Shown: positions 1 through 10,759 of the stretch, in pieces
Layout: the number at the start of each line of letters is the position of its first letter
How positions within the stretch are numbered: the stretch's first letter is position 1
Assembly: GCA_018806985.1 (NCBI GenBank)
Contig: JADANN010000052.1
Coordinates: forward strand, 62,001-126,000
DNA length: 64,000 nucleotides
DNA from: Angiostrongylus vasorum
Taxonomy: Eukaryota; Nematoda; Chromadorea; Rhabditida; Metastrongylidae
Direction: 5' to 3'
Position numbers and translations under genes: made by a program
The notes under the pieces: model-generated
Database searches by the model: none
Told to the model about the DNA's origin: nothing
What the model saw: only the letters and a program-made list of their open reading frames with translations

Positions 1-218
1 TCATTAAGTATAGTTTGAATTACTGAATTCATATCTGGCTCGTACAATGAGCGCAGTGGCCTGCCGATGTATCGAGCCAGTGTAGCCAGGATGCTCCCAG
101 AGAAGTATGGAACCAGTTTACTGGCCCCGGAGGGAATGAAGGGGGTCTGGGATGCGGAGATCGTTCCTATGTGTATTGCAGGGCGCCTCCCAACACTGCG
201 CTACACACGTCTACAAAG
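1..218 (-). repeat. SINE-A copy (tRNA-derived SINE)
   Basis: Read on the minus strand, the head carries an A-box-like segment (GTGTAGCGCAGTGTTGGGAG) and a degenerate B box, followed by the body shared by all SINE-A copies (segment around CCGATGTATCGAGCC). Its tail lies at or beyond the window edge. Confidence 0.75.
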
Positions 219-874
219 AACATAGACATAAAAAAACAACAACGTTTCTATATTTACAAAAATGTGAACATGGCTAATTTTTATCACAGAACGAAGCGAA
301 AGGGACTGAGTAAAAGAGGGAGACTGGCGATATCACCTCCAGCTTTAGCTCTTGTCCTTGTTTTGACCACCACGTATAACACAGGCTTATTAAGAGTAAC
401 AGGTTAATAACAAGTAGAACGCATATTTGTAAAACAACGGTAGAAACAAATTCAATACAGAAGAAAACAGATGGACGAGAACATCCTGGCTTGTTGATAG
501 CCGCCCAGTTTCCAGAACAGAAGTCGCAACTCAACTTCCTCTGTTTTGCTTAAACGATGGTTGTTTGTGGCCTTTGTAAAATAGTGGCTCACTTCAGACG
601 ACTGAAATATTGCAGCCACGCGCTGGAATCGACAATCGAGCAACTGCATGCAAATGAAGTGATGCTAACTAGAGAAAGTCGGAAAAGAAACAGAGTTCTT
701 CATAGATTAATAGGAGATTAACTAGTAAGGTAAAAGTGGAGAAAACTGAACGAAATTCACACTGGCCGCATCCACTATTGATAGTAGCACAAAATGAACA
801 CTTCTATAGCTCAACACCGAGTTGGGCACGCTGCAATGAGGATGCTATGAGAACCCACGTATGATCAGAAGTGT
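1..874 (+). repeat. Left arm of an 874-bp inverted repeat
   Basis: This arm is the reverse complement of 11479-12352 with only scattered mismatches and small indels. The match is still running at base 1, so the repeat probably extends past the window edge. The outer ~220 bp of the arm is a minus-strand copy of the tRNA-derived SINE called SINE-A here. The rest codes for nothing I recognise; open frames at 274-649 recur in the other arm and look like chance frames. Confidence 0.9.
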
Positions 875-2330
875 ACCAGAGAACCTCAGAAAAAAGTCGA
901 GCAGAAGCGTAATGTTGCATGCTGTAAACTATCTTTGCAGACTTCTGCCATGGAAAGCTCAATTTAGCTCAAACTCAACAAAGAAGGGTGTTACGTAAGG
1001 CATCCGAAGTCCGTTAGACAGCAACGAACTCGTTTCTGGTCTTACAAACGCACGGATTGACCGTCGCCATGAAAACTGGAACATGAGAAAGAATAGAAGT
1101 GCAGACCTCAATTACCAACATAACCATAACAATGGAAAGCGAACTGTGAAAGACAAATATGAAAGCCGCATGCCCATGATGTAGTGAAAATCGAAATGCT
1201 TAGGAAGAAAGAAACTAGCATCTGCTGCTGAGCACGGGGTCTTCTTGAAGCCCAACGGTCATCCACACTGTCCGTGGCAGCCGTTCCATTCCATCTGCCA
1301 GACTCCACCGTCTCAATCACATTTCAGACACATGGCGTCGGAATCTCATATGTGTTGGACGAATGGCCTGGAATCGCATCGTTATGAAATCTTAGTCGTG
1401 TTGGCAATGCCATCCCTCCCACTTATACCTTTTCAAATAAAATCTTCCGGAAAATAATAGCCGAAATATCATCAATGTCACGTTGATCGCAAACAGATCT
1501 TAACTTTTATCGAGCTGAGTGGTGGATCCAGATGGCTTAGATTTTGCCGAACAATAGCTCCATATGGAAGCCGCGTTTTCCAGACCAGAAGCAAAGACAT
1601 GCACCTATTGATTGAAAAGCTGATGAAAGTGTTAAGCCATAATGTATGGAATAACTTCAACGACATAAAGATTTAAGGGAAAAGAAGAGGAAAACATCGA
1701 AATGTTTCACAATGCCCCACTTTTTCACCGAAAGCAGTCGATTCGTTAGCTCCTGAGCTTTCCTGGAAATCATCGCCTCTAAAGCAACGACTCCTTTAGT
1801 GTCTGGAGCGGACAATTCGTCTCGTAACGCCTATAAAATTAAACATTTAAGTAGCAAAATGCCTTATCAACATGATTCGATCAGCCCCGAAATCCGCCAT
1901 CCCTCAAAACAACACTCTTCAGCCATCTACTCTTAATCAGTCACAATCGACTGAAGTGCAGAGTCTTTTCGCTCCATCGATCGCTTCTTTTTCACAATCC
2001 CTAGCAATGTTCATTTGGTCCGATGTTCACTATAGCACTCGACTTCCAATGACGATAAGCTGCCCCAATGATCGAACCGGGTTCATTGCCACCAATAAAA
2101 AAACATCAAACAAGTCCTTCAGAAGTGCACTCAGAAGTCGTTAGCTAGCGAAGAGGTGCCCTCCGTATAAGTGTCACTAACAAGATCGAACACACTTGGC
2201 AGTCCCAGCCCATGGAAAACACTCCGTACACAAACTAAGGGGAAGCACCTACAAAGCGTAACCACTTGCAAATAAAGTCTGTGCTTAACTCTTGATTAAC
2301 TAACGTCAAGCAATGCTACTGTACATTCCC
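875..2330. other. Intergenic stretch, no gene seen
   Basis: AT-rich sequence with only short open frames (for example 1245-1457 and 1872-2144) that match nothing I know and show no convincing splice structure. No tRNA fold or tandem repeat was noticed. Confidence 0.5.
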
Positions 2331-2334
2331 ATAA

Positions 2335-2850
2335 AATTCGGACATGCAACAAATACTTAGTATCCAGATTATTTGCTGTTGATGTCTGTGAAGCCTCCCA
2401 ACGGTCTACCGCCTCATCCTGACTGGGAGGTGTTCCTGGGTGTCGGAATGCGATGCTCAGCGTGGGATTCAACCCCCCGGCAGGGTCTCCTAAAATGAGA
2501 AGGACTCCAACATTTCCACCAGGAAGCCTAGCTAAGAGTAAATCAATACCACGATCCACCACCGTCATGGTATCAAACTAGTCGCATGGTGGTAAATCTC
2601 CCTCTGATCCACAAAGGCGGCGACTACCTGTAGTGACAACGATCTGGGGGCATCCTTTGGCCAGGCCGACGTCGGGACTCCAAGGAACCACAATGGCTAA
2701 ACCAGCAGTACTCCGAAAAATGGAGATTGTGCTATGTCCCCTACAACCAGAGAGCATAGGCCATCCAACTGCCCAATTATGTCTGTGAAGACCAGCATAC
2801 TCCATTAATCCTCGGGTATCAGTTATCCAGTCCAATCCAGTTACACCTTA
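2335..2850 (-). repeat. Repeat family C copy
   Basis: One of at least six copies of a ~400-480 bp dispersed repeat. On the minus strand it contains the segments seen at 14380-14800 and 22950-23320 (the GAGATCAGCCTGGCCAAAG type block, then a block around GGAAACGCCGGACTCC). No coding capacity is evident. It is probably a SINE or other non-autonomous element; I could not define a tRNA head. It ends about 100 bp from the 3' side of the histone gene. Confidence 0.7.
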
Positions 2851-2959
2851 CTCATTATAACCCCTCATGTGGATACGATTAAAGCATCATTTCTCTATCA
2901 ACAACAAAAAAATTTATTTTATTAACAAATAAAAAATGTGTTCGTATTCTGTCACTTGT

Positions 2960-2975
2960 GGCCCTAAAGAGGGCC
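2960..2975 (-). terminator. Histone mRNA 3' stem-loop
   Basis: On the minus strand the sequence is GGCCCTCTTTAGGGCC: a perfect 6-bp stem with a 4-base loop, matching the metazoan histone stem-loop consensus (GGYYYUUYUNARRRCC type). It starts 38 nt after the H3 stop codon, the normal spacing. In the known system SLBP binds this element, so the mRNA is expected to end without poly(A) or to be processed in the nematode-specific way. Confidence 0.88.
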
Positions 2976-3012
2976 GTTGGGTTAAAATTTGCCCATTACT
3001 GTACGTAGCAGG

Positions 3013-3408
3013 TTATGTTCGTTCTCCTCGAATTCGACGGGCCAGCTGTATGTCTTTGGCCATGATTGTGACACGTTTCGCATGAATTGCACACAAGTTC
3101 GTGTCCTCAAACAGTCCAACCAGATAAGCCTCAGCGGCTTCTTGAAGAGCCATTCTAGCCGACGACTGGAAGCGCATGTCCGCTCTGTAATATAGTGCAA
3201 TCTCTCTCACAAGACGTTGGAATGGCAATTTGCGGATCAGCAATTCTGTTGATTTCTGGTAGCGACGAATCTCCCGTAGGGCTACTGTTCCAGGACGATA
3301 GCGATGGGGTTTCTTCACACCACCGGTGACAGGTGCCGACTTTCGAGCTTGCTTACGCGGCGCCTTCTCTTCAGTCGACTTGCGAGCGGTCTGCTTCGTA
3401 CGAACCAT
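3013..3408 (-). CDS. Divergent histone H3 variant (intronless)
   Basis: Encodes a 131-residue H3 that would package DNA in nucleosomes. The N terminus reads [11 protein letters not shown] and the core keeps [20 protein letters not shown] and [17 protein letters not shown]. Against canonical H3 the tail has Glu-Glu for Gly12-Gly13 and lacks the five residues 20-24 (including Lys23); Lys4, 9, 14, 18, 27 and 36 remain. In the core, the QDFKTDL segment reads LYYRADM, so Lys79 is Arg, and the usual MPKD is MAKD. Loop 1 is not lengthened, so it is not CENP-A. An upstream in-frame ATG at 3438 would add ten residues, but the TATA box at 3456-3463 predicts transcription start near 3430, so the internal ATG is preferred. 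No H4, H2A or H2B gene is adjacent. It could be a functional variant or a decaying paralogue; the intact frame plus intact TATA and stem-loop favour function. Confidence 0.9.
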   Translation of the reverse strand: MVRTKQTARKSTEEKAPRKQARKSAPVTGGVKKPHRYRPGTVALREIRRYQKSTELLIRKLPFQRLVREIALYYRADMRFQSSARMALQEAAEAYLVGLFEDTNLCAIHAKRVTIMAKDIQLARRIRGERT

Positions 3409-3455
3409 ATCGGATCGATAGCTTGAGGACGATGCCATCGCTCTCTCAGCCGCTA

Positions 3456-3463
3456 CTTTTATA
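3456..3463 (-). promoter_or_regulatory. TATA box of the H3 gene
   Basis: TATAAAAG on the minus strand (within GGGATATAAAAGTAGC). It lies 48 nt upstream of the preferred start codon at 3408 but only 18 nt upstream of the ATG at 3438. That ATG would probably be upstream of, or at, the transcription start. Confidence 0.7.
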
Positions 3464-3576
3464 TCCCCATGGCAAGGGGCGGCGCCTATTTGCTGCGGTC
3501 GCGTCGTCTGCGGATTCGCGTAGACGTTGCGCTAAAATGCGTCGCTTTCGCATAGTTGGCAAAGTTAAGACGTAGG

Positions 3577-3700
3577 CAATAATTAATAATAATAATAGTA
3601 ATCATAATAATAATTAATAATAATAATAATTAATAATAATAATGATAAATAATAATGATAAATAATAATAATAAATAATAATAATAATAAATAATAATAA
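3577..3700. repeat. ATT/AAT microsatellite
   Basis: About 120 bp of imperfect TAA/ATA trinucleotide repeat immediately left of the Penelope-like element. A shorter tract of the same kind lies on its other side at 4857-4905, so the element probably inserted in, or was captured with, an AT-rich tandem repeat. Confidence 0.9.
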
Positions 3701-3897
3701 CAATGCGTCGTTTTCTTGTTCAGCAATCGCGAGGTTGTTAAACAGCATACATTTACTTCCATAGAAAAACACAATACAATACAACAGTAGCTGACGTTTC
3801 GGCAGTATCGCCTTCTTCAGAGCCTGGAAGGGTATACTGATATACAATTTACTAGGCCAAACGCTTCAATGACACTTACAAAAAGACGAAAAACTCT

Positions 3898-4420
3898 ATG
3901 GTAATTACATGGTCAACAGCTTCTCGAAAAAAACTCACCGCTTTTATGCTGCCATTTATTAGCGATGAAGTAAGCGTAGCGATTAAACGATGCTTAAGAA
4001 GGGCAGGTCTAGAGGAATCGGTAGCGATAGTTGAAATACCACCGGCTACTCTACGTCGTCAGTTAGTTCGTAACCGCCTGTATGACCGTCTATGCGAAAC
4101 AACGAATTGCGTAATCTGCCTTTACGGCAGGGACGGTGATTGCATGAGTTCAGGTACGATATACCTGATCTCTTGTAATAATTGCGGAGATGAATATATT
4201 GGCGAAACGGGCAGGCCTTTGTGTATCCGTATAAAAGAACACCTAGATGGCAAACGAAAACTAAGACAAAGTACTCCACTAGGCACGCATAGGATACAAA
4301 AGCACAGCTGGGGACGATTTTGAAGTAAAAGTCAATATCCTTGCGCAGGAGACTAGAACACCAGCGCGAAAACTTCTTGAGGCTTTTTGGATAAATGCCA
4401 AAAAACCCTACAATGAATAG
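3898..4420 (+). pseudogene. GIY-YIG endonuclease domain of a Penelope-like element (frameshifted)
   Basis: Residues about 60-120 of the open frame show a Cys-rich linker (NCVICLYGRDGDC), then the GIY-YIG core with GTIYLISC, CGDEYIGETGRPL and RIKEHL. The Tyr, Tyr-Ile-Gly, Arg and Glu positions expected of a Penelope-type nuclease are all present. This order (linker, CxxC, then YIG) matches the C-terminal end of RT-linker-EN polyproteins. The frame stops at 4323. One base over, it continues with ARKLLEAFWI, the usual family C terminus, to a stop at 4418-4420, so a single-base frameshift lies near 4295-4318. The domain would nick DNA for target-primed integration; this copy is probably dead because it lacks the RT and is frameshifted. 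Confidence 0.82.
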
Positions 4421-4680
4421 CAGGGATGAATGCCCAGAGGTCATACGCGACCAGATCCCGTATGTTCGCATCAATTTCTGATGTGGCATGGTGCAGTCAT
4501 CAACCTTATGCGACCATAATCAGCTGTTCTAATCTTCCTCATTGGGAAGGCACGTAGAAAAAGCGGTGAGTATTTTTCGGGAAAGCTGTAGACCATGTAA
4601 TTACCATAGAGTTTTTCGTCTTTTTGTAAGTGTCATTGAAGCGTTTGGCCTAGTAAATTGTATGTCAGTATACCCTTCCA

Positions 4681-4716
4681 GGCTCTGAAGAAGGCGATAC
4701 TGCCGAAACGTCAGCT
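4681..4716 (+). ncRNA. Hammerhead-ribozyme-like motif in the right terminal repeat
   Basis: Contains CTGAAGA, a GGC/GCC hairpin with a six-base loop, GAAAC and GTC, flanked by GGCT/AGCT that can pair as stem I. This is the order of a type I hammerhead with a minimal stem III, as reported for Penelope-like elements. One extra A sits at the base of stem II, so activity is not assured. The inverted partner is at 3789-3824. Confidence 0.55.
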
Positions 4717-5234
4717 ACTGTTGTATTGTATTGCGTTTTTCTATGGAAGTAAATGTATGCTGTTTGCTGTTTAACAACCTCGCGATTGCTGAACAAGAAA
4801 ACGACGCATTCATATTCCAATGCCGAGGTTAATAGAAAGTCGATCCTGGGAACTGAATAATAACAATGATAATAATAAAAAATAATAATAATAATAATAA
4901 CGCCGTCAACCATACTAACCTCGCATCAGCTCAACAAGACCTGTTCATGAGAAACTTAAAACGATTTAGGAGCAGAACGATAGACACACAAAGAGGTAAA
5001 TGCTAATCCGCACTCCGTTCAAATGCGCCCTACGTCACCTGAGTAGAAAACGATAACTTTTCCTTTCACTTCTAAAGGATAAAAGGTAAAGCTCTCGCGA
5101 GTTAATCAATCCGAGTGAAGTGCCGCGTATTCAAACTCATCGATCGAAATCATGCCTGGTCTGTACAATAACTTTCGGTGGCTTGCTGTTGTGTCGAGTC
5201 AGCGTTGCTATCCTCCCACACACGCGAAGAGCGA

Positions 5235-5385
5235 CAGCGTTGCAGTGGGTAAGACGTGAGTCTCCGGAAGGGTGGTGATGGGTTCGAATCTGGGCTGGTG
5301 CTGACGTTTTGAAAATATCTCACATCATAGTGTTTGTATTTCACATCTTACGCAGCCGTGGAAACTGATAGTAGGGAGCAAATAA
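5235..5385 (+). repeat. Partial MITE-B related repeat with tRNA-like B box
   Basis: Carries a B-box-like segment (GGGTTCGAATC) followed by the AAATATCTCA...GTATTTCACAT end that also closes the copies at 26402-26692 and 55738-56000. Only the right half is recognisable. Confidence 0.55.
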
Positions 5386-8300
5386 AAAAATCGGCGGGTT
5401 GCTCGTAGTTCATGTACGTGCGTATACATGCGGATGAGTCTCACTCGCCATCAAAACGGTGAGTAGTTTTTTGAACAAAATGACGTTTATTTATACATTA
5501 GATTTTCACTACTGCTAAAGGTCTTGGAATCATGTGGTTATTTTTAAATGAGGTATATCCATGCTCCGAAGAAGGCGAAGTCACCAAAAGTTCAGCCTAT
5601 CGAAGCACAAGCACAACAAGACAACGACTGATTCCTAACTCGTGTCAGCTCAAGAGGGTCGCTTCTCAAGAATATGTGTACATAAACGATTTCCTATTTC
5701 ACCAATGTGGAATTCTAATCTTGTGGACCACATGGATCCCCTGGTGGCATTTTCAGGATCGGTGAAAATCTCATCAGCAAATGGTTGCGGTAACAACTGA
5801 AAACGCAGCACTGGTTGGCGAGGGTCAGGCGTAATGGTGATCTATTAATTCGTTCAACTTTTGCAGTGCCACTGGACCGAAATTTGAGCCTAAATGATCT
5901 CTCAGCAGATTTCGTTTCTTCGACTGATCAACGTCGGTCATGGACGATTCATCGTGCATGTTACAAATTTTTCGGGAACTCTTCACTCAGATGATTTCAC
6001 AAGCATTTAGGACTTCAGAACTTAAGTATGTAAGTTTGCCTGCTTAGTGTAAAAAAGCAGCCGTGAGCTTCTCCTGATACAAATTTAGCTTCGCAATGTT
6101 TACGTGATTCGTGTTTGCAATAACCCTGCGAAGCACGTTGTTGGCGGTGCTAAACGGAGCACTCCCCGTCGCATGTCAAAATTTGAAAGTGAAAGGTTAC
6201 TGTTGCAAAGGAAGTTTCTAGAGCAGAGCTCATAATGATCATCATCCTCCTATTTTTTTGAATCCACGTGGGACACAACTAGTGCACAGCTCCAGAAATG
6301 CAATCGAGTTTCACCACATTCGAATTCGGTTTCAAAGTTCACAAGTTGTTGCTTCTTCCAGTAGTTGGTGAATTGTTGTACATGGCTTCTCCACAGTTAA
6401 TGTCTCCAAATAATCAACGTGAGCACGGACATAAGATCAGTACTTTGCACGGCGTACCGTTTCATAGCCCAGACGTTGCGAGTGGTGAAAAGAAAACAAC
6501 ACAGTCCAAAACCTTTTGAAAAATAGGAAATGCACATGTAGCGCAACAGTTAGAATCGTTCTGGGACACACACGCTATCGTGGTTTCCACACCACACGTT
6601 CACCAAAACTTCATCCCTCCGATCTGGGTATCTTGATTCCAGATTGTCTTCGAAGATAGCAGCATTGAGTTGATACATTGGCAATCCACCCCCAAATCAT
6701 CTCGTAGGCTAGATTTTCATTCAAAACGATGCTCAATGAAGGCGAATCAATGGTAGATCCCCAGCGACTGATCAACGTCCATTGTTCTACGATGTTTTAC
6801 ACTTCGAAAATGAAGCACGAATGGCGAAGTTATAATGACACCGTTTAATATGGAAAAATCTTTGATTCGACCGCACTCAGGGTAGACGACACAATACATT
6901 CAATTACGGTCGACAAATTGGTACGACCTTCATACAATGAGTTCGCTTCCTCAAATCCACAAAACTTAACGATAAACTGCATCTAAAATCATAGGCCGAG
7001 TCGAGTACCACTACTGAGCGACATTAATGAAAAATACCAACCATCTTAAGGATGGAGAGAAAACCAACATCCAGAATCCGCAGACCTTTGTGGATCAAGA
7101 ATGCGAGGAAACGCAGTGAATGTAAAAAGTAATGGAATCATAGCAACGTCGTGTGAAAAAATGTGACCCCTCAAGTCACCTCCTTCAAAGGAAAGCCGAC
7201 GAAGTACAACTGAATTACGACTGTGAGAAAAAAATTCCTAGGAATTAAAATGCTTCTCTAGAGTTTTACTACTACCAAATACAACGCGAAAATTACGAGC
7301 AAATGAACAGGCACCACGTAAGAAAATCAGAAAGAACGTTCAACAAGAAGTCAAGCAGAAAATATGGAGAGAAATTAGCACTGTAGTAATCAAATTAAAA
7401 ATCAAGGCGAAGGTTAAACACACAATAAAAACCTGTACGGTGAACCGATGGAATTCAAATAAGGCTTCTTGAAAGAATTACATAGAAGAAGAAAGTTATA
7501 AGCGGTACTACAATGCTCGATTCAACATGAGTGAGGTGACGCTCAGTGGGTCAAAAGCGCTGTTCATAAGACCAGTGAATGCACAATGTACAGACGTAGT
7601 ACCAAGACTAATGAGAGAATTACTTCCGGTGAATCGTTGGATGCCATTGCTTGAAAGTTCACACTTTCTTTGCTTTTCAGCACGAGATATTTGAGAATCG
7701 TCAATAATACGCGTTAAATTAGTAGCAATTTCTGCATCAGCATCGAAGTTCTCGAGCGAAGATTCAGCTGCACAGAATCGGACACACATCGCCCTTTTGG
7801 TTGCGTTCGCCCTGAAGAATTCGCAAGCTGGGGTACAATAGTCAAGCTAATTAACAACGTAATAAAAACCAGAGCCAGCTGGAAGTACGAATCTCAGTCT
7901 CTGCTTTCCAACTTTTTTTTTGTAAGCAAGAATTCAGTTATAGGTTATAAGGCCAATAGTTTTTTAAGCCGTTATCAACGAAATACGAGACACCACAGCA
8001 CCATTACATTAGAAAGAAGGAGTGGAAAAAAAAATTGTTCTAGATTCCGTGAACACACCTTAAGGCTCTGAGATCGGTCTGCAGTTCATCTGGTGGCCTC
8101 TCGAAAGTGCCTTCCATTAGGAACTCCGTCAGCAGCTGCAAATATGGCCATAACAGCAGCAGACAGAAGACTTCAAACTACAACCTAAGTGGATCTTATG
8201 GTGGATAAAACAAAAGTACCTCAATAATGCTCGGACTCACCACGACAGATCGGATAACACGTGGTTCGTTGGTCAACACCATTCTAAAACGGATATTGAA

Positions 8301-8700
8301 CAAAAAAATGAGTGAAAAAGGATGAGATCTACCACTAAATTTCATTATATATTTGTAAAAGTGTGTACAAGTAAAAATGAGGTGAAAGTCTGCAAACCTA
8401 TTCTTAGGTATTGTGGAACTACTTGGTTTGTACAATTGACCCGTTTTAGTACAAAAAGTGGCACGCAGAATTTGACCAATCTGATCCATTTATCACAATA
8501 TTGGGAAATTCTTGAAATACCAGCAGATGAACTCTGAAACACGACTTCCAAAAAAACAGTATGAAGGAGGCGTGGATTTTGTGTAAAAAGTGCAGATCTT
8601 TCTGAAAGGATGGGTGAGTGTAGGTCTCATGCATATCGATAAGTTCTGTAATCTTTAAGGTTCCTGAAGACACATCAACAAAGCGCACTTAAGCCTTTAT
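5386..8700. other. Long intergenic stretch without a recognisable gene
   Basis: No coding exon is supported. A decayed copy of the Penelope-type terminal motif is visible near 5553-5600 (CGAAGAAGGCGAAGTCACC), followed by AT-rich sequence. Open frames such as 7508-7789 and 8196-8489 are short and match nothing known. Confidence 0.45.
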
Positions 8701-8729
8701 AGCAACTTGTGGTGGCCTATCGATGTTTT

Positions 8730-10558
8730 CTCTCTAAGATCTTTCTCTCTAAGATCGCCTATCTACATTGCTTTTTAAGTTTGGACGTCATTTGGCATTT
8801 GCGTGAAGCTCGTGCGAATCTAAGCCGGCTTATCAGCTCGAGTGTTTCTGGAAACTGACATCTCTTGGTGACCTTCGAACTGTCAGCTTTTATAGAGCAA
8901 ACGTGAAGATGTTGATGAAGCCGATCTTAAACTTCGTTTATGTTGTCGAAAACGGCATATTCACAGCAGCCGGCTAGTGAATTGACTACGTCCTCGGTTG
9001 TGATGGTTTTGTGACCTCGTTTTTTTTTGAGTTCAGCGGATTTTTTCTCCTTTCTGCAAGAAATTGGATCTTGCATGAATGAGGCGATGGACTGATTCCG
9101 TGCAGAATTTTGGGACAACAGAGACGTAAGATGAGCAGAACCACCGATTTGCAACGATGTGGTCTATTTCGGTATGGTACTTATATTGGACGACGTCGGA
9201 TCGTTTCGATCGACCAATGCCCCCAAAAAATGTTGCAGTGGTTGTAGTTGCTCGCGGATACTTAGGAATTCGCTACACCACTAGAATTAAAGTGGGGACG
9301 CCTGGCTATTCACGTGCGAATAATTACATCACAGTACAACGACTAGACAGTCATAGGCAATTTCTAGCCCACACCATCAGTGCTAGTGCGGCGTGTGAGA
9401 GAAAGATGGTGCGTTAAGCGCACATGGCAGAGTGGGTAAGATACAACTGACCTGGGCCGTAGCCGCCAGGTTCTACATGATAATGGTTGTGCCAGATCAA
9501 CAGATTATATGGGCAACGAGATGAGGAGGTAATCAACAAGTATTTACTAAGGGCGCGTTGAAATCTCCAATGATGACCTTGAAGAATGTATGGTCTTCTC
9601 TGTAGAACTTCTCCAAGTCCATATAGAACGCTTCGACTTCTTCGTCAAAGTTTGATGTGGGCGCGTAAACGACGAAGATTGTCAAAGCTGGTATTGATCC
9701 ACACACCTCTTCCATCGTAAACGTCCCGATTCAGGTTGTTAGTTGCTGGAATGAATCCACTTCCATGGACAAACTGGTGTTGTCGGGAACACCGACGCCG
9801 CCGACTCCTCTACCGTGACATGTTCCCAGGAATAGTTCTTCTCCGGTGTCACAGACGGCGTTGAATGGGTGGCGTCGTCTCCTCTGGGCTAGTGCGATGA
9901 AGTTGTACGTTACCCTTCTTGCTTGCATTATCAAGTGTTCTACAGAGAACTCAGATCCAAGTGTGCGTGCATTGTGGGTACAGAACGTCACCTCACTTAT
10001 TTGCGATTTGAGCAGCTTAGAATGGCCCTGAGATTTTAGTAGGCTCTCCGTACTGGTCCTACCCCACGCTGCCGAATCGGAGGCTCTTTCGAGGCCAGGG
10101 GGAATGAGACTCGTTTACTTTGTTGTGTCTAGCTTTTTTGAAACCCACGTATAGCTTGCTGAGCTCTGAACGTGGGGGGTGGATATAGCCACGGGTAGCT
10201 TGACAGTCTCTCCCAGAGTGGACATGGAGCTTATTTGTTGGACGCCACTCCTAACGCCTCCTATGTACTTCCCTGTGATTTGATTGCAGGCTTTTGGCCG
10301 AATTGACTCGTTGAATACAATCCGCATGAACGAGAATGCACACACGCACGCATGCATGGATAAGCCCTCGTAAATATAGAAGGTATGTGCGAAATCTGAG
10401 CAGCAGAAACAGGGAGTCGATCCCCTGGATCCATTTGCGTTTCTGGGAAGCGAAGGTCGCTTTTGGTCCGCGGTTCACCCCCTATCCACCACCTGGGGAT
10501 GCGCCACGTTGCCTCGCGACTAACCGTCAATAGGTCCCTTTATGAGGGAGATCCGTTT
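8730..10558 (-). mobile_element. RTE-type LINE fragment: 5' end, endonuclease and start of the linker
   Basis: Read on the minus strand, it starts at the shared 5' sequence (GGATCTCCCTCAT..., same as 15060 and 42090). It continues through an untranslated region into the apurinic-type endonuclease (frames 9731-9991 with HNARTLGSE and ELFLGTCHGRGVGGVGV; 9533-9715 with [16 protein letters not shown] and VIIGDFNAP) and part of the post-endonuclease linker (8927-9154). The frames are broken. It ends near 8730 before the reverse transcriptase, next to a perfect 15-bp tandem duplication (8727-8756). The endonuclease would nick target DNA; this copy is inactive. Confidence 0.85.
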
Positions 10559-10759
10559 TCGAACAGTTTTTCATGACATATAAGAGGTGTTTAAGAACAT
10601 AGGAGGATACGTAGAAAACACAGTGAATATCCAGAGGTTAAAGAGATATGGAAAGTACGTGAGGGAAGCGAATAATATGCCGACAACCTCAAGAAACCAG
10701 CGCACCGCGCCCTGCCTTTTGACAACGCTCACGGACCGTGCGTCTTTATTCTTACGCGC

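Larger units (their letters stand above)
3703..4809 (+). mobile_element. Penelope-like element, internally deleted, with inverted terminal repeats
   Basis: Arms 3703-3945 and 4558-4809 are near-perfect inverted copies of about 245 bp; both begin and end in the ATGCGTCGTTTTCTTGTTC segment. Between them lies only the C-terminal GIY-YIG endonuclease region of the polyprotein; the reverse transcriptase is missing. Penelope-like elements are known for terminal repeats in direct or inverted order and for hammerhead ribozymes in them; a hammerhead-like motif is present in each arm (3789-3824 minus, 4681-4716 plus). Related but more decayed copies occur at 31714-32360, 51255-51612 and 29318-29519. 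Confidence 0.85.

Noticed and set aside
3013..3438. Centromeric H3 (CENP-A) identity
   Set aside because: No lengthened loop 1 and the N-terminal tail is a typical H3 tail; the differences lie elsewhere.
3583..3847. Hydrophobic Tyr/Ile-rich frames over 3583-3847
   Set aside because: Translation of the AAT microsatellite and the Penelope terminal repeat; not a membrane protein gene.
4046..4489. 147-codon minus-strand frame
   Set aside because: Antisense to the well-supported GIY-YIG domain on the plus strand.
5235..5300. Possible tRNA gene (GGGTTCGAATC)
   Set aside because: No acceptor stem closes around the B box, and the segment continues into a MITE-B end found in other copies.
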